49,853 bases of DNA from a virus, in IMG/VR virus record IMGVR_UViG_3300005577_000009, positions 1 to 49,853 of that record. One strand, given 5' to 3'. Both the position numbers and the translations under genes were made by a program. A model generated the notes under the pieces. That model had not been told where the DNA came from. It saw only the letters and a list, made by a program, of their open reading frames with translations, and searched no databases. Below are positions 28,822 to 38,473 of this stretch, piece by piece (within the stretch, counting starts at the first letter, position 1; the number at the start of each line of letters is the position of its first letter).

Positions 28822-30372
28822 ATGCCCACAACACAGTCGAACGAAAACCTTGGTCAGAACTTTATCCGCGCCTTTACTCAGCGCGGCGGCCCAGCGCCGA
28901 ACAACCCCTACCGCTTCGCCGGAATGGATGAGCAGTACCTGATGGTCGGTGACATCAGCCGGCCCGATCGCGGATCGATCAACCCGATCAATGTGAACGA
29001 CCCGAATGTGCGCGGGCTGTTCAAGCAGACCGGCATTACGATCGACGCGCCCGATATTCCCGGCGCGGAGGTCACCTTCAAGCAGAAGTACGGCGGCATC
29101 CCCTGGTACAAGTTTAGGTTGAACTGCCCGCTGAACATCTACGAGAGTGAGGGACTGTGCGGTGATCCGGCCGATCCGCTGAACGGCTGGCTGACGATGA
29201 ATGTCTTGTCGCGTGGGCTGTCGAGCGATAAAACCTACGCCGGGCGCACGCCGTTCGATGGCAGCGACGAGTCGACCGCCGCCGTGCAATTCTCCTGGCT
29301 GGGCGATGTGTACAGTGTCGGCGGATTGGCGATCGGCGAAACAGCATCGGTTGAAGTGACGACCGAAGTCATTGACGGCGTGTACGGCGGCTTTGCGCAG
29401 TGCAGCGACTGTGGGCCGGCGAATGATGGCACGCTCTGGAATTATCAGCTCCAGCAGACGGCGGGCGGATCGAGCGCGGTCGTCGGCGTGGTTAAATACA
29501 CGGTCGACGGTGGCCGCACCTGGCTGACCTCTGCCATCACCGGACTGGGGGTCGGGGCCTTGGCCAGCGGCATCGCGATTATGGGCCAATACCTGATCGT
29601 GCTGATCAAAAGCGAGAACGCCTACTACGCCAGCCAGATCAATCAGCTCACCGGCGTACCGGGCGCGTGGACGAAAGTCACCACCGGCTTTGTGGCACTC
29701 AAAACGCCGAACGACATCTACGTCGAGAGCCCGACCCGCGCCTATATCGTGGCCGACGGTGGCTACATCTATCTGATCTCCGACGTGCTGTCGGGCGTGA
29801 CCGTGCTCTCAGCGGCCGGCACGACCACCAACAATTTGACGCGCATTCACGGTATTCCCGGTACGATTCTCGCCGTCGGCGCATCAAACACCAGCATCAA
29901 ATCGATCAATCGCGGCGCGACATGGGCGGCGACTGCCGCGAGCGTGACTGGCGCGCACTCCGCCGTAGCAGTCAAATCACCACTCGAATACTGGATCGGC
30001 ACGCTCGACACCAGCGGCAAGATCTGGTACACGCTCGACGGTGGCGCAACCTGGACACAGCAAATTCTGCCAGGCGCGGCGCTGACGGCGGTGCAAGATA
30101 TCGTCTGGGCGACCGCCGAGGCTGGCTACATCGCGGCCACACGCACAGGGCCGGTCGCCGCGATCTTCGCGACCGTCATGGGCGGCGCGCTGTGGGGCGA
30201 AAACAACACCAGCCGCCTACCCGGCAATCTACTGACCTTTGGTCGCGCGAACCGGATCGCGGTGCCGACCGTGCCGGATGTCCAGGTGGCCGCGAATAAC
30301 ATCGCGATCTCAGGACTCAGCGGTGGACTGGTCGATGGCATTATTCTGATGGGCGCAGCACCGGTTCTGTAG
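28822..30372 (+). CDS. Major tail protein with BNR/Asp-box propeller-like region
   Basis: A 516-aa protein behind AAAGGAGCACCCATT. The first ~200 residues are tail-tube-like, with a Cys-Gly-Asp segment and conserved Trp. Residues about 200-450 hold repeated beta-sheets with Asp-box-like turns: TVDGGRTW (~226), SINRGATW (~362), TLDGGATW (~404), each in a blade-sized repeat. Asp-box propellers are typical of sialidases and photosystem assembly factor YCF48. Catalytic residues of sialidases are not evident, so binding, not cleavage, is likely. The position before the chaperone/tape measure pair marks it as the tail-tube protein. Confidence 0.75.
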   Translation: MPTTQSNENLGQNFIRAFTQRGGPAPNNPYRFAGMDEQYLMVGDISRPDRGSINPINVNDPNVRGLFKQTGITIDAPDIPGAEVTFKQKYGGIPWYKFRLNCPLNIYESEGLCGDPADPLNGWLTMNVLSRGLSSDKTYAGRTPFDGSDESTAAVQFSWLGDVYSVGGLAIGETASVEVTTEVIDGVYGGFAQCSDCGPANDGTLWNYQLQQTAGGSSAVVGVVKYTVDGGRTWLTSAITGLGVGALASGIAIMGQYLIVLIKSENAYYASQINQLTGVPGAWTKVTTGFVALKTPNDIYVESPTRAYIVADGGYIYLISDVLSGVTVLSAAGTTTNNLTRIHGIPGTILAVGASNTSIKSINRGATWAATAASVTGAHSAVAVKSPLEYWIGTLDTSGKIWYTLDGGATWTQQILPGAALTAVQDIVWATAEAGYIAATRTGPVAAIFATVMGGALWGENNTSRLPGNLLTFGRANRIAVPTVPDVQVAANNIAISGLSGGLVDGIILMGAAPVL

Positions 30373-30478
30373 CGGACGTGCGTGCGGCGGGCAAGGCCTT
30401 GCCTAGATCCCTCTCGCCTCCAGGGGATCGTGCCGCACGCAGTTGATGGAGGCTCGTATCCAATGGAGGCACCCCACC
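30373..30478 (+). terminator. Dyad between tail tube and chaperone genes
   Basis: GCGTGCGGC/GCCGCACGC arms (about 30380-30390 with 30431-30441) enclose a loop of about 40 bases, followed by two GGAGG elements ahead of the next start. It may reduce transcript read-through after the highly expressed tube gene. Confidence 0.4.
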
Positions 30479-31042
30479 ATGGCCCAGAAAAACGGGCGCA
30501 CGCCACCGCCCGAGAAACTGTACGACTTTACCTTTCAAGATACCGGCCGTACCGTGCAGATCCGCAAGATCAGCACGCTGCTGCGCGCGGAAGTGCGGCG
30601 CGGCCTGATCAAACTGCCTGAGTATGCCGAGCCGCAGCCGCCGCAATCAGAGGTGGACTATGGTGAGGGCAAGGTGCTGATCGCCAACCCCGCGCACCCG
30701 GTCTATCAGCAACTGCTGCGCGACTGGCGGAATCGCTTACAAGAGGCGATTAGCGAGCGGCTGAAGGTGATGGCCATCAAGCGCGGCGTGGTGTGCGCGG
30801 TGGACACAGAGGCGCTGGCGCTCGCACGCGCGAGCGCGCTGGAAGATGGCATCGATCTGAGCGCCTATGACGATCACTACGCCTACGTGGCGTTTGTGTG
30901 CATCGGGTCAGAGGATGATTGGGCCGAGCTGCTCAAAGCCATCTTCGAACGTGCGGCACCGCAGGAGGCGGCGATTGAGGCGCATATCGCCACCTTTCAA
31001 CCCGACGTACAAGGGCAAGCCGCTGTTCAGTCCGGCGCTTGA
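30479..31042 (+). CDS. Tail assembly chaperone, short form (gpG-like)
   Basis: A 187-aa protein from ATG 30479 (GGAGG nine bases upstream). A beta-rich N-terminal half and helical C-terminal half (WAELLKAIFERAAPQEAAIE) are seen. It stands directly ahead of the tape measure gene, the fixed place of tail assembly chaperones, which coat the tape measure protein and nucleate tube assembly. Its last 15 or so codons are low in protein character, because the functional longer product leaves this frame at 30995. Confidence 0.75.
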   Translation: MAQKNGRTPPPEKLYDFTFQDTGRTVQIRKISTLLRAEVRRGLIKLPEYAEPQPPQSEVDYGEGKVLIANPAHPVYQQLLRDWRNRLQEAISERLKVMAIKRGVVCAVDTEALALARASALEDGIDLSAYDDHYAYVAFVCIGSEDDWAELLKAIFERAAPQEAAIEAHIATFQPDVQGQAAVQSGA

Positions 31043-31271
31043 CCCGCCGTCGGGCGCGTTTGGGTTTGCAGCCGAGTACGAGCTGCTCAGGGTCGCGCGC
31101 TGGCGCGGCTACACCTGGGAACACTTCGACAGTCTTGAGAGCGACACGCAGGCGCTGATTGTTGCCGAGTATCGGATCGAGCAGCGTTACCAAGCCGTCG
31201 ATAGCTGGGCCAATCGGCCAAAGAAGGATCATGGAACAGGTCGGAATCAATCTCATCGCCGGCGGCGCTGA
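30479..31271 (+). CDS. Tail assembly chaperone, long frameshift form (gpGT-like)
   Basis: The +1 frame opposite the end of the short form is open to 31271 and codes a well-formed domain: FNPTYKGKPLFSPALDPPSG, FAAEYELLRVARWRGYTWEH, FDSLESDTQALIVAEYRIEQ. No start or ribosome site precedes it. A +1 slip at ACC TTT CAA (30992-31000), TTT to TTC, would join the frames to give about 263 aa. Tail chaperones use such programmed frameshifts widely, usually -1. The extension overlaps the tape measure start by 41 bases. Confidence 0.65.
30995..30998 (+). other. Predicted +1 ribosomal frameshift site (UUU-C)
   Basis: The zero-frame codon TTT (30995-30997) is followed by C, so a Phe tRNA can slip forward onto TTC, the same kind of slip as the UUU-C of influenza PA-X. 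After the slip the next codon is AAC and the frame stays open for 90 codons. Confidence 0.55.
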
Positions 31272-34200
31272 CGCCTATCTGCAAACGCTTAGTCAGGTCG
31301 CATCAGCCGAGACCAAGTTGGCCAGTGCTGCCGCGCCCGCAGTGGCGAGCATCAACGCGCTCGACGATGGCATGGCCTCCGCCGCTGCTGCGACCGATCG
31401 CCTGACCGGATCGTACACCGATGCCAACGGCCGGCTGCGCGATGCGAACGGGCGCTTTGTTTCAGCTGCCGATGCAGCCGAAATTCTCGGCAAACGAGCC
31501 GACGGCGCAGGCAAGGGCATCGACGATCTGGGCGCTGCCGCGCAGAAAGGCGGGAAAGCGAGCGAAAAACTCGGTGACGATGCCGAGAAGGGCGGCAAGG
31601 GGCTGAACGTACTCCAGCAGATGGCGATCGGGGCCGCGCGCAAGGTCGGCGAACTGCTGGTCAACGCGGCGCAGGAAGCCGGGCGCGCCATCCTCAAATT
31701 CGCGACCGATACGATCAACGTCGCCGGTGACTTCGAGGGCGACATGAATCGCTTCGCCTCAGTGACCGGCAGCGCGCTCGAAGAAAGCGGCCAGTCGCTG
31801 GAGCAATTCAAGGATCTGTTCATCAGTCTTGGCCGGGAGCTGCCGGTCAGCACGGCCGACGTGCAGCAGGCCGCGATCGAGATGGCGAAAGGCGGCATCG
31901 AGCCGGCCACGATCGCCGCCGGCGGCCTGCGCGATGTACTGAACTTGGCCGCCGCCGGTGAGGTCGGTATCGCGGAAGCGGCCGAGATTGCCAGCAAGCA
32001 ACTGGGCGTCTGGGTCGATAGCGCGGCCAGTGCGCAGGAGAAGGCCGCGTTCCTGAAAGACTCAGTCAACCTGCTGAGCCAGGCCGCGAATGCTTCGACC
32101 GTGGACGTGGACGATCTGGCGCTGGGTCTCGCCAACAGTGGCAAGTCGGCCGATATCGCCGGCCTGTCGTTTCGCGAGACGGTCACATCGATGGCGCTGA
32201 TCTCCAGTGGATTCAGTAGCGCCGCCGATGCCGGTACCAGCTTTAAGACGTTTCTTCAGCGCCTCACCCCCCAAGCGGACAGCGCCATTGATGCCTTCAA
32301 AAAGTTAAATCTGCTTACAAGCGAAGGTAAATCTAAATTCTACGACCAAGCTGGCGCATTCATCGGGATGGATAAGGCCGCGCAGCTGCTGCAAGATAGC
32401 TTGGAAGGAATGAGTGTTGCCGAGCGCAAAATGGCGCTCGATGCCGCGTTCGGTTCGGATGCTGTTCGCGCGGCTGGCATGCTGGCCGACGCTGGCGCGG
32501 ACGGCTACAGAAACATGGCCGAAGAGATGGCGAAAGCCGGATCGGCGGCGGTGCAAGCGGCCAAAAAGCAGCAGGGCTTTAACGTCGCGGTCGATAATAT
32601 GATGGGCAGCCTGCAGGCCTTTCAGATTACGGTCGGTAGTGCGGTGCTGCCGATACTCACCAAGCTGATGAACGTGCTGGCCAGCGGGATTAATGCGATT
32701 ACCGACTATGCCGATGCGACGATCAAAGGCGAGACCGCGCTGGCGTCGATCGCCAGCGCGATCGAGACCGGCTTCATGCCGGCAATTACTGGCGTCACTG
32801 CGGCCTTAGTCGCCTATGCGGTCGTGCAGACGGTGCAGGCGATCCCGGCGATCTACGCCTCTATCCCGGCGATCGCGGCGCAGGCAACCGCGTTTTACGC
32901 CAATGCGGCGGCGATTATGGCCGCGCTCGCGCCCTACGCGCTGATTGCGGTCGCAGTCGGCGGCGTGGTGCTGGCCTACAATAATTTCATCGGCAAAGTC
33001 CAGGCCGCGACTCAGGAGCTGCTGAGCAGCAAGCCGTGGTGGGAGGCATCAACCCTCGCGATCGAGGATTACGCGACCCAGACCGAGGGCGCGAAAAAGG
33101 CGCTGGAGCCGTACGCCGCGACGATCCAGGTGCTCAGAGATCAGATCCAGGGCGAGGTCGAGAGCTTGGGCAGGCGCCAAGCTGCGGGCATGCTGACGCA
33201 GGCGCAATACGAAGCTGAGATGAAGACCATTCAATCGCACCGTGATGGCCTGGTCGAAGTGACGAATGCCTATAACGACGTGTCACAGGCGATGATCGAC
33301 GAAGTCGCGCAGGGGATGACCGCAAGTAATGCAACGGTCACCTTAACCGATAAAATCAATGCGCTCGGTGAAGGCGTCGTATTGACCGCCAAAGAGATTG
33401 AGGAACTAGGCAAAAAAATACAGGAGAATGCCCAAAAGGGACAGGAGGCTGTTCAGTCCTACGCGACCACCTACAGCGAGTTTTCGACCGGCGTTGAGCA
33501 GCGCGCCAGCGAGCACGCCGATAAAATCGCTGAACTGGAAAAGAAGAAACAGGACGCCACGACCCAAGAGCAGAAGAAGGGTATCGACGAGCAGATCGCA
33601 CAGGTTGACCAGGCGTACGCCGATCAGGAGCAGAGCGCCGCGCTCTCCTATGCGCGTCAGCAGGAGGCGCAAAAGCAACATCTCGGCCAGATGCTGATTG
33701 ACTACACCGTTTCGCGCGCTGAACTGGGGCAAATCGAGAAAGAGAAAGCGGCCGAAATTACCGATGCCATTGCAAAGGAATACGGCATTCAAGAAAATCA
33801 GGTCGCAAGTACCTACCTTCGTATGACCGATTCAATTGACCAATTCTCGCAGGACGCCGGCGGCTCGATCGACAATCTGATCGGCGACCTGCGCGACCAG
33901 GGCCAGCAGGCGCAGGACACGCAGCGCAAAATGGACGACTACGCCAAAGAGTACGTCGCGACTCAAACCAATAATTTTGTCGACGGTAAGCAGGACGCCG
34001 ATGATTACATCGAGAGCCTAGAGCGCATCCCCAAAGAAGTAAACACCACGGTCACGACCACCTATCGCGACAGGCAGGACAATCGCGGCGACGACGCCAG
34101 CCAGCAGTCGCCTGGGCGCGCGAGTGGCGGCCCGGTCGAAGCGGGGCGCAGTTACCTCGTGGGGGAGCAGGGGCCCGAGCGCTTTGTGCCTGACTCGGAC

Positions 34201-34416
34201 GGCTCGATTATGACCGCGAGCCAGACCCGCCGCGCGTCTGCCAGCAGTGCGCAGCTGGGCAGCATGATGGGCGTGAGTAGCTACAACAATCAGACGATTA
34301 TCAACGTCGACGCGCGCGGGTCGAGTCTGACCATGGCCGATATCACGCGCGGCGTGCAAATCGGCCTGGACACAGCCGGCCGCAACGCGGATGTACAAGT
34401 GAGGAGCGGGGGCTGA
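31231..34416 (+). CDS. Tail tape measure protein
   Basis: A 1061-aa protein that sets tail length and is ejected with DNA. AAGAAGG precedes the ATG at 31231. A TP901-type core lies at about 180-400 (GDFEGDMNRFASVTGSALEE..., PVSTADVQQAAIEMAKGG). Hydrophobic segments lie about 505-590 (ITGVTAALVAYAVVQTVQAI, then ALIAVAVGGVVLAYN). Long coiled coils follow (EKKKQDATTQEQKKG...). The end has the usual GRASGGPVEAGRSYLVGEQG PERFVPD segment. By the rough rule of 1.5 angstrom per residue, a tail of about 150 nm is expected. Confidence 0.93.
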   Translation: MEQVGINLIAGGADAYLQTLSQVASAETKLASAAAPAVASINALDDGMASAAAATDRLTGSYTDANGRLRDANGRFVSAADAAEILGKRADGAGKGIDDLGAAAQKGGKASEKLGDDAEKGGKGLNVLQQMAIGAARKVGELLVNAAQEAGRAILKFATDTINVAGDFEGDMNRFASVTGSALEESGQSLEQFKDLFISLGRELPVSTADVQQAAIEMAKGGIEPATIAAGGLRDVLNLAAAGEVGIAEAAEIASKQLGVWVDSAASAQEKAAFLKDSVNLLSQAANASTVDVDDLALGLANSGKSADIAGLSFRETVTSMALISSGFSSAADAGTSFKTFLQRLTPQADSAIDAFKKLNLLTSEGKSKFYDQAGAFIGMDKAAQLLQDSLEGMSVAERKMALDAAFGSDAVRAAGMLADAGADGYRNMAEEMAKAGSAAVQAAKKQQGFNVAVDNMMGSLQAFQITVGSAVLPILTKLMNVLASGINAITDYADATIKGETALASIASAIETGFMPAITGVTAALVAYAVVQTVQAIPAIYASIPAIAAQATAFYANAAAIMAALAPYALIAVAVGGVVLAYNNFIGKVQAATQELLSSKPWWEASTLAIEDYATQTEGAKKALEPYAATIQVLRDQIQGEVESLGRRQAAGMLTQAQYEAEMKTIQSHRDGLVEVTNAYNDVSQAMIDEVAQGMTASNATVTLTDKINALGEGVVLTAKEIEELGKKIQENAQKGQEAVQSYATTYSEFSTGVEQRASEHADKIAELEKKKQDATTQEQKKGIDEQIAQVDQAYADQEQSAALSYARQQEAQKQHLGQMLIDYTVSRAELGQIEKEKAAEITDAIAKEYGIQENQVASTYLRMTDSIDQFSQDAGGSIDNLIGDLRDQGQQAQDTQRKMDDYAKEYVATQTNNFVDGKQDADDYIESLERIPKEVNTTVTTTYRDRQDNRGDDASQQSPGRASGGPVEAGRSYLVGEQGPERFVPDSDGSIMTASQTRRASASSAQLGSMMGVSSYNNQTIINVDARGSSLTMADITRGVQIGLDTAGRNADVQVRSGG

Positions 34417-35768
34417 TGTTTCAATACGTGGCACTCACCGATGGCACGACCACGCTTGAGCTGACCGATGGGATCAACTACGCGCTCCAAAGCTATGCGC
34501 CTGTCGTCGCGCCGCTGCGCGACAATGATCTGGGCGGCGATGGGTCGTATACCGACGTGACCGAGTCGATCACCTTCCACGCGATCGGCTGCACGGCGGC
34601 CGATGCCTACGCCAATGCCGCAGCGGTTAATGTGTTACTCGATCAGGCGCGTCGATGGTGGCGCAACGATAACGGTGCCGCAGTGACGCTGGTCGTCAAG
34701 GCGCAGGGCAGCGCACTGACTTTTCTCAGTGCTGTGCTCAAAGGCCGCGCGATTGGCGGCCCGCCCAACCTCGCACTCCCTGCCGTTTTCAACGAATATT
34801 ACGGAAAGTATGTGATTCAAAACATCACGCTTGGTGTGGTGCGGCGCGGTGCCTTTATTGGCGCGACCGATAGTGTGACCAGTGGATCGAGCGGGCACGC
34901 AACGGTGCTCAACTGCCCGTTTGTGACCAATCATCCCGTAGTAAGTCCGATCACGCTGACCTGGCTTGGTTTCGGATCGACCACGACCCCGATCATTCGC
35001 GCTGGCTATGTCTGCGTGGGCAGCCAGGCGAGTGATATTCAGGTGGTTGAGGCCGAGGGCGGTACGGCGGCCAGCTACACCAGTGTGAATGACGCCGCCA
35101 ACAACGCGCGCGGCGGGAATGTACTCAGATTCACACCAGCGGTGACAACCGCGGTTACGAGTGGCAATATCACGATCCCGACCACCATCAATGGCCTCGT
35201 GTCTATCATCGCTGCGGTGCGGAACAATAGCGCCACAACCACATGGCTGATGAAGGCAAATATCGCAGGATTCGGCTACACCGCGAGCACGCAGACTCAG
35301 CTCATTGATACGTCGAGCACGCAGCCGCGCCTCATGTACATCGGGTCAGCGATGGCGGTAAGTGGCGCGGTCGTTAATCTGACCATCCAGGCCAGCGCGG
35401 CAAGCGGCACGCTCGACATCGATTATCTCATTTTGGTGAACGAACGGAATGAGACGGTCAAGGTGATTGCGCACGACGCCGTTGATCTGCTGACCGCGTT
35501 TGGCGGCGGCGCGACCATTCAGATGGACTTTTTGTTCAATCCGAATGTCAACCAGCGCCCGCTCGTGCGCGCGGAGACTGCGAGCGCCTCCGTGCTGACG
35601 CCGATCAGCTATCGCGGCGCGCTGCCATTTCTCACCATCAACCAGAATTTGTACGCGCTGTGGGCGTCGACCAACGGTGCAAATTGGCAATTTACCAATA
35701 GTGGCGGCACCGTGCTGGCAGTCACGCCCAAGGTCACCCGCTACCTGAGCTACATCGTGCCGCAATAG
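34416..35768 (+). CDS. Distal tail / minor tail protein
   Basis: A 450-aa, largely beta protein, starting one base within the tape-measure stop (TGATG). The N-terminal ~130 residues (FQYVALTDGTTTLELTDGIN..., VVKAQGSALTFLSAVLKG) resemble distal-tail (Dit-like) beta-barrels; the middle is a jelly-roll-like module (TTAVTSGNITIPTTINGLVS...LDIDYLILV), typical of carbohydrate-binding inserts. The order tape measure, Dit, hub is standard. Confidence 0.7.
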   Translation: MFQYVALTDGTTTLELTDGINYALQSYAPVVAPLRDNDLGGDGSYTDVTESITFHAIGCTAADAYANAAAVNVLLDQARRWWRNDNGAAVTLVVKAQGSALTFLSAVLKGRAIGGPPNLALPAVFNEYYGKYVIQNITLGVVRRGAFIGATDSVTSGSSGHATVLNCPFVTNHPVVSPITLTWLGFGSTTTPIIRAGYVCVGSQASDIQVVEAEGGTAASYTSVNDAANNARGGNVLRFTPAVTTAVTSGNITIPTTINGLVSIIAAVRNNSATTTWLMKANIAGFGYTASTQTQLIDTSSTQPRLMYIGSAMAVSGAVVNLTIQASAASGTLDIDYLILVNERNETVKVIAHDAVDLLTAFGGGATIQMDFLFNPNVNQRPLVRAETASASVLTPISYRGALPFLTINQNLYALWASTNGANWQFTNSGGTVLAVTPKVTRYLSYIVPQ

Positions 35769-35778
35769 GAGCCGACGC

Positions 35779-37572
35779 ATGACCCGACTACAATTCGCAA
35801 CCGATGTCAGCCCAGTCGGCGAGCTTATGCGCGACGATAGCGCGCGCGCGAGTGCGCTCAGTTACGCCACGAACGTGCATGGCTTTGCCGAAATGCGGTC
35901 GAGCGTGCCCATGGCGCTGCCGGAGGCATTCAACCGCTACGACCGCAGTGGACTGCCGCACCAGCGCCTGAACGACGGGCCAGCGGTGGTGTACGAAGGG
36001 CGGCTCGAAGATCTGGCGATCACGGGCGATGGCATAAGTAGCACCGCGCTGGGATACAGTCGTGCCCTATCGGATATTCCCTACACCGCGCTCTGGAGCA
36101 CGACCGATACGGCGCGGTGGCGCATTTACACCAACGCCGAGTGGACGCCCATCGAGGAAACACTGTACATCTTTGACCAGCAGGATCGGCTCTCCGTCAG
36201 CTTGTCCAAGGGCGCGACGTATCAATCAGGGAACGATGCCGGCGGCGTTATCTTTCAAATCCCAAATCTCAGCAGCCGCAATGTAGTGGGCATCTCGTTT
36301 AGGTATGCCTCCACACTACCGACGAACTGGTCGTTTGAAATGCGCATTTCTGACGACCCGCAGCAGAACGGCAGTTCGGTATTGTTCACCGACACGCCAG
36401 GCACGAACATCGGGAGCAAATTCCTCACCTTTACGGGCAAGCCGGTGTTGACGATCTACGTGTTCAATAGCTCTGGCGCGCCGTTCACCGAAGTGGCCGA
36501 GACCGGAGCACACCGGCTCATTATCTCAAACGTGCGCGTCGTGACGAGCACGGCCAACGCGGTGAATACCACGACCACAGCGGTGATCGCGGCGGGCATC
36601 AATGTCAGCATCCCAGTGGTCACCACGGCGCGCATGTACGTCGGGCAGATCGTGCGCCTGGGCACGGTCGCATCCCTTGGTGATCTGGTCGTCGTGAAGT
36701 CCATCCCTGATGGCACGCACTTTGTGGCCGACCCCACGGCGGCATTGGTCTCGGGCGGCAACGTGCAGGCGCACGTAATCTATGCAGATGAGGTCGTGCG
36801 GGATTTGGTCAGCGTGGTGAACGCCACGAACCCGAATCAGCTCAGCAGTTCGACCGCGCTCATTCAGTCACCATCCCTTGACCTGTTCGACGAAACCTAC
36901 CAGGATCAATACGGTGCCGATATTCTGACACGCCTGATCACACTGGGTGATAATCAGACCACGCCGCGCCAGTGGGAGTGGGCTGTGTGGGAAAATCGCA
37001 TACTGACCTACCAGCCGCGCGGCGCGACGGCGCGCACCTGGTACATTGATCTGGCGGCGCTCGATCTTGAGCGCACGCTCAACGCGCTTTTCGACAGCGT
37101 GTACGGCATCTACCAAGACTCAGCCAATCGCACGCTGCGCACGGCCGCAGTCAGCGACGCGACGAGTATCGCGCGCGCTGGTGTGACCAGGCGCACCTTC
37201 CTCCAGGTCGATAGCACGAGCGCCACTCAGGTGGGTGTCCAGGTAGCGGCCAAGCTTTCCGACGAGAAAGACCCGACGCCGCGCGCCAAGCTGACGACCG
37301 ACGCGATCTTTGATCTGAACGGCGCGCGCTGGCCGGCAACTGTTGTACGTGCGAACGATATCATCGTTATTCGCAATTTACCGCCGACGCTCGGCACAAC
37401 GGTGGATCGCGTTCGTAGCTTCCGGATCGTGCGGACTGACCTCAATGTCATCACGGGCATGCTGACCATCGAGCCCGAGTCCCCGCTGCCGACTCTGACC
37501 GCGCTCTTGGCGCGAGCTGCTGCGCCGGCGTGGGTCACGACACCATGGTGGGTGCAGGTGGCTCAAAAATGA
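35779..37572 (+). CDS. Tail tip hub / baseplate protein
   Basis: A 597-aa protein behind TAGGAGCC. Its size, position as the last large tail gene and the alternation of beta-rich domains with an insert of about 100 residues (VRVVTSTANAVNTTTTAVIA...) fit a siphovirus tail-associated hub protein (Tal/gp37-like). No lytic domain is seen. It may carry the receptor contact surface. Confidence 0.65.
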   Translation: MTRLQFATDVSPVGELMRDDSARASALSYATNVHGFAEMRSSVPMALPEAFNRYDRSGLPHQRLNDGPAVVYEGRLEDLAITGDGISSTALGYSRALSDIPYTALWSTTDTARWRIYTNAEWTPIEETLYIFDQQDRLSVSLSKGATYQSGNDAGGVIFQIPNLSSRNVVGISFRYASTLPTNWSFEMRISDDPQQNGSSVLFTDTPGTNIGSKFLTFTGKPVLTIYVFNSSGAPFTEVAETGAHRLIISNVRVVTSTANAVNTTTTAVIAAGINVSIPVVTTARMYVGQIVRLGTVASLGDLVVVKSIPDGTHFVADPTAALVSGGNVQAHVIYADEVVRDLVSVVNATNPNQLSSSTALIQSPSLDLFDETYQDQYGADILTRLITLGDNQTTPRQWEWAVWENRILTYQPRGATARTWYIDLAALDLERTLNALFDSVYGIYQDSANRTLRTAAVSDATSIARAGVTRRTFLQVDSTSATQVGVQVAAKLSDEKDPTPRAKLTTDAIFDLNGARWPATVVRANDIIVIRNLPPTLGTTVDRVRSFRIVRTDLNVITGMLTIEPESPLPTLTALLARAAAPAWVTTPWWVQVAQK

Positions 37573-37913
37573 TACGCACATGTGCCGCGCTTCTGCTCCT
37601 ACTCGCGCTCTTGCCACCGCCGTTCACCGCGACCTGGCAACGAGCGGGCATCGCGCGCCTGGAATGGACGCAGCCGGCCGGGCAGACTCGCGCGTGCCTG
37701 ACACGCATCCCGCTCGGTGGGCAGCCCGTAGCACTCGACTGCTACGACGACATTCCGCCGGGCACCGCGGTGGTGATTCTCTTGGGAGTGACGGCGCCGG
37801 TCGATGGGCAGGCTAGGCCTCAGGCGGGCGACTCCTATGTACTCGACATCGGCGAGGCGCACGCGCGGGCGCATCTCGCGAGCGTGGTGTATCTGGGGGT
37901 GGTGCGGAGGTAG
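37569..37913 (+). CDS. Exported small protein at the end of the late operon
   Basis: A 114-aa protein beginning in an ATGA overlap. A signal peptide (MIRTCAALLLLLALLPPPFT) is clear, without a lipobox. The remaining ~90 residues are a beta-rich domain with two Cys (ACLTRIP and ALDCYDD) that may form a disulphide. It could be secreted or a tail-tip-linked surface protein. Confidence 0.65.
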   Translation: MIRTCAALLLLLALLPPPFTATWQRAGIARLEWTQPAGQTRACLTRIPLGGQPVALDCYDDIPPGTAVVILLGVTAPVDGQARPQAGDSYVLDIGEAHARAHLASVVYLGVVRR

Positions 37914-37922
37914 GTAGAATCT

Positions 37923-37964
37923 AAAAGCGGCACCGATTCACTCGAGTGAATCGGTGCCGCTTTT
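37923..37964. terminator. 42-bp perfect palindrome, bidirectional terminator
   Basis: AAAAGCGGCACCGATTCACTC pairs without mismatch with the following 21 bases; the centre is between 37943 and 37944. The outer A4/T4 ends give a T run on both strands, so it can end both the rightward late operon and the leftward 38-kb operon, which converge here. Confidence 0.9.
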
Positions 37965-38473
37965 TATATGGTCACAATCGCGCCAGCGCGGATCTCCGCC
38001 GGATAGCGGCCTTCCTCGATCCGCAGCGTGTCGAGCACATCCTGTCCGACCGTGAAGCGCGGCATGCCGTTCGGCGGCTGCGTCACACTGTAGCCCGCGT
38101 CGCTGTCACACGGCACGAAGGTCAGCACGCTGCCGATGCGTTGCGGATCAAGGCGGCGCGGCTCGCCCAGCTCCTGCCACAGCGCACGGCCGACATGGAT
38201 TGTTGCGCCGATCCCGCGCGGTCGCGTCTCCACGCGCAGGAACCGTGCGCCGCTGCCTTTCGGCCTGCCGCCTTTGCTGCTGCGTGGCGCGCTGTCGAGC
38301 GCGACCCGCCGTGCGACGTGACCGACCGCCTGATCAGCTGCGGCTAATTCGCGCTGTTGGGCCGCCAGGCGATCGAACACATCGGCGATCTTCAGTCGCT
38401 CTTGAGGCCGGAGCGGGCGCAGCAGGAGCGGCGCGAGCAGGCGCGTGATCTCATCGTTGGTCACTTCAATCAA
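37964..38473 (-). CDS. Protein with AT-hook-like segment
   Basis: A 169-aa protein. A helical N-terminal half is followed by a short basic GRPKGSG segment (SSKGGRPKGSGARF, about 65-80), like an AT-hook, and a beta-rich C-terminal half (RGIGATIHVGRALWQELGEP...). DNA binding is suggested. Its stop codon overlaps the palindromic terminator. It is the last gene of the leftward unit begun at 39487. Confidence 0.55.
   Translation of the reverse strand: MIEVTNDEITRLLAPLLLRPLRPQERLKIADVFDRLAAQQRELAAADQAVGHVARRVALDSAPRSSKGGRPKGSGARFLRVETRPRGIGATIHVGRALWQELGEPRRLDPQRIGSVLTFVPCDSDAGYSVTQPPNGMPRFTVGQDVLDTLRIEEGRYPAEIRAGAIVTI

Noticed and set aside
31293-32186. Minus-strand frame opposite the tape measure
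   Set aside because: Ser/Ala/Pro-rich shadow of codon bias in the tape measure gene.
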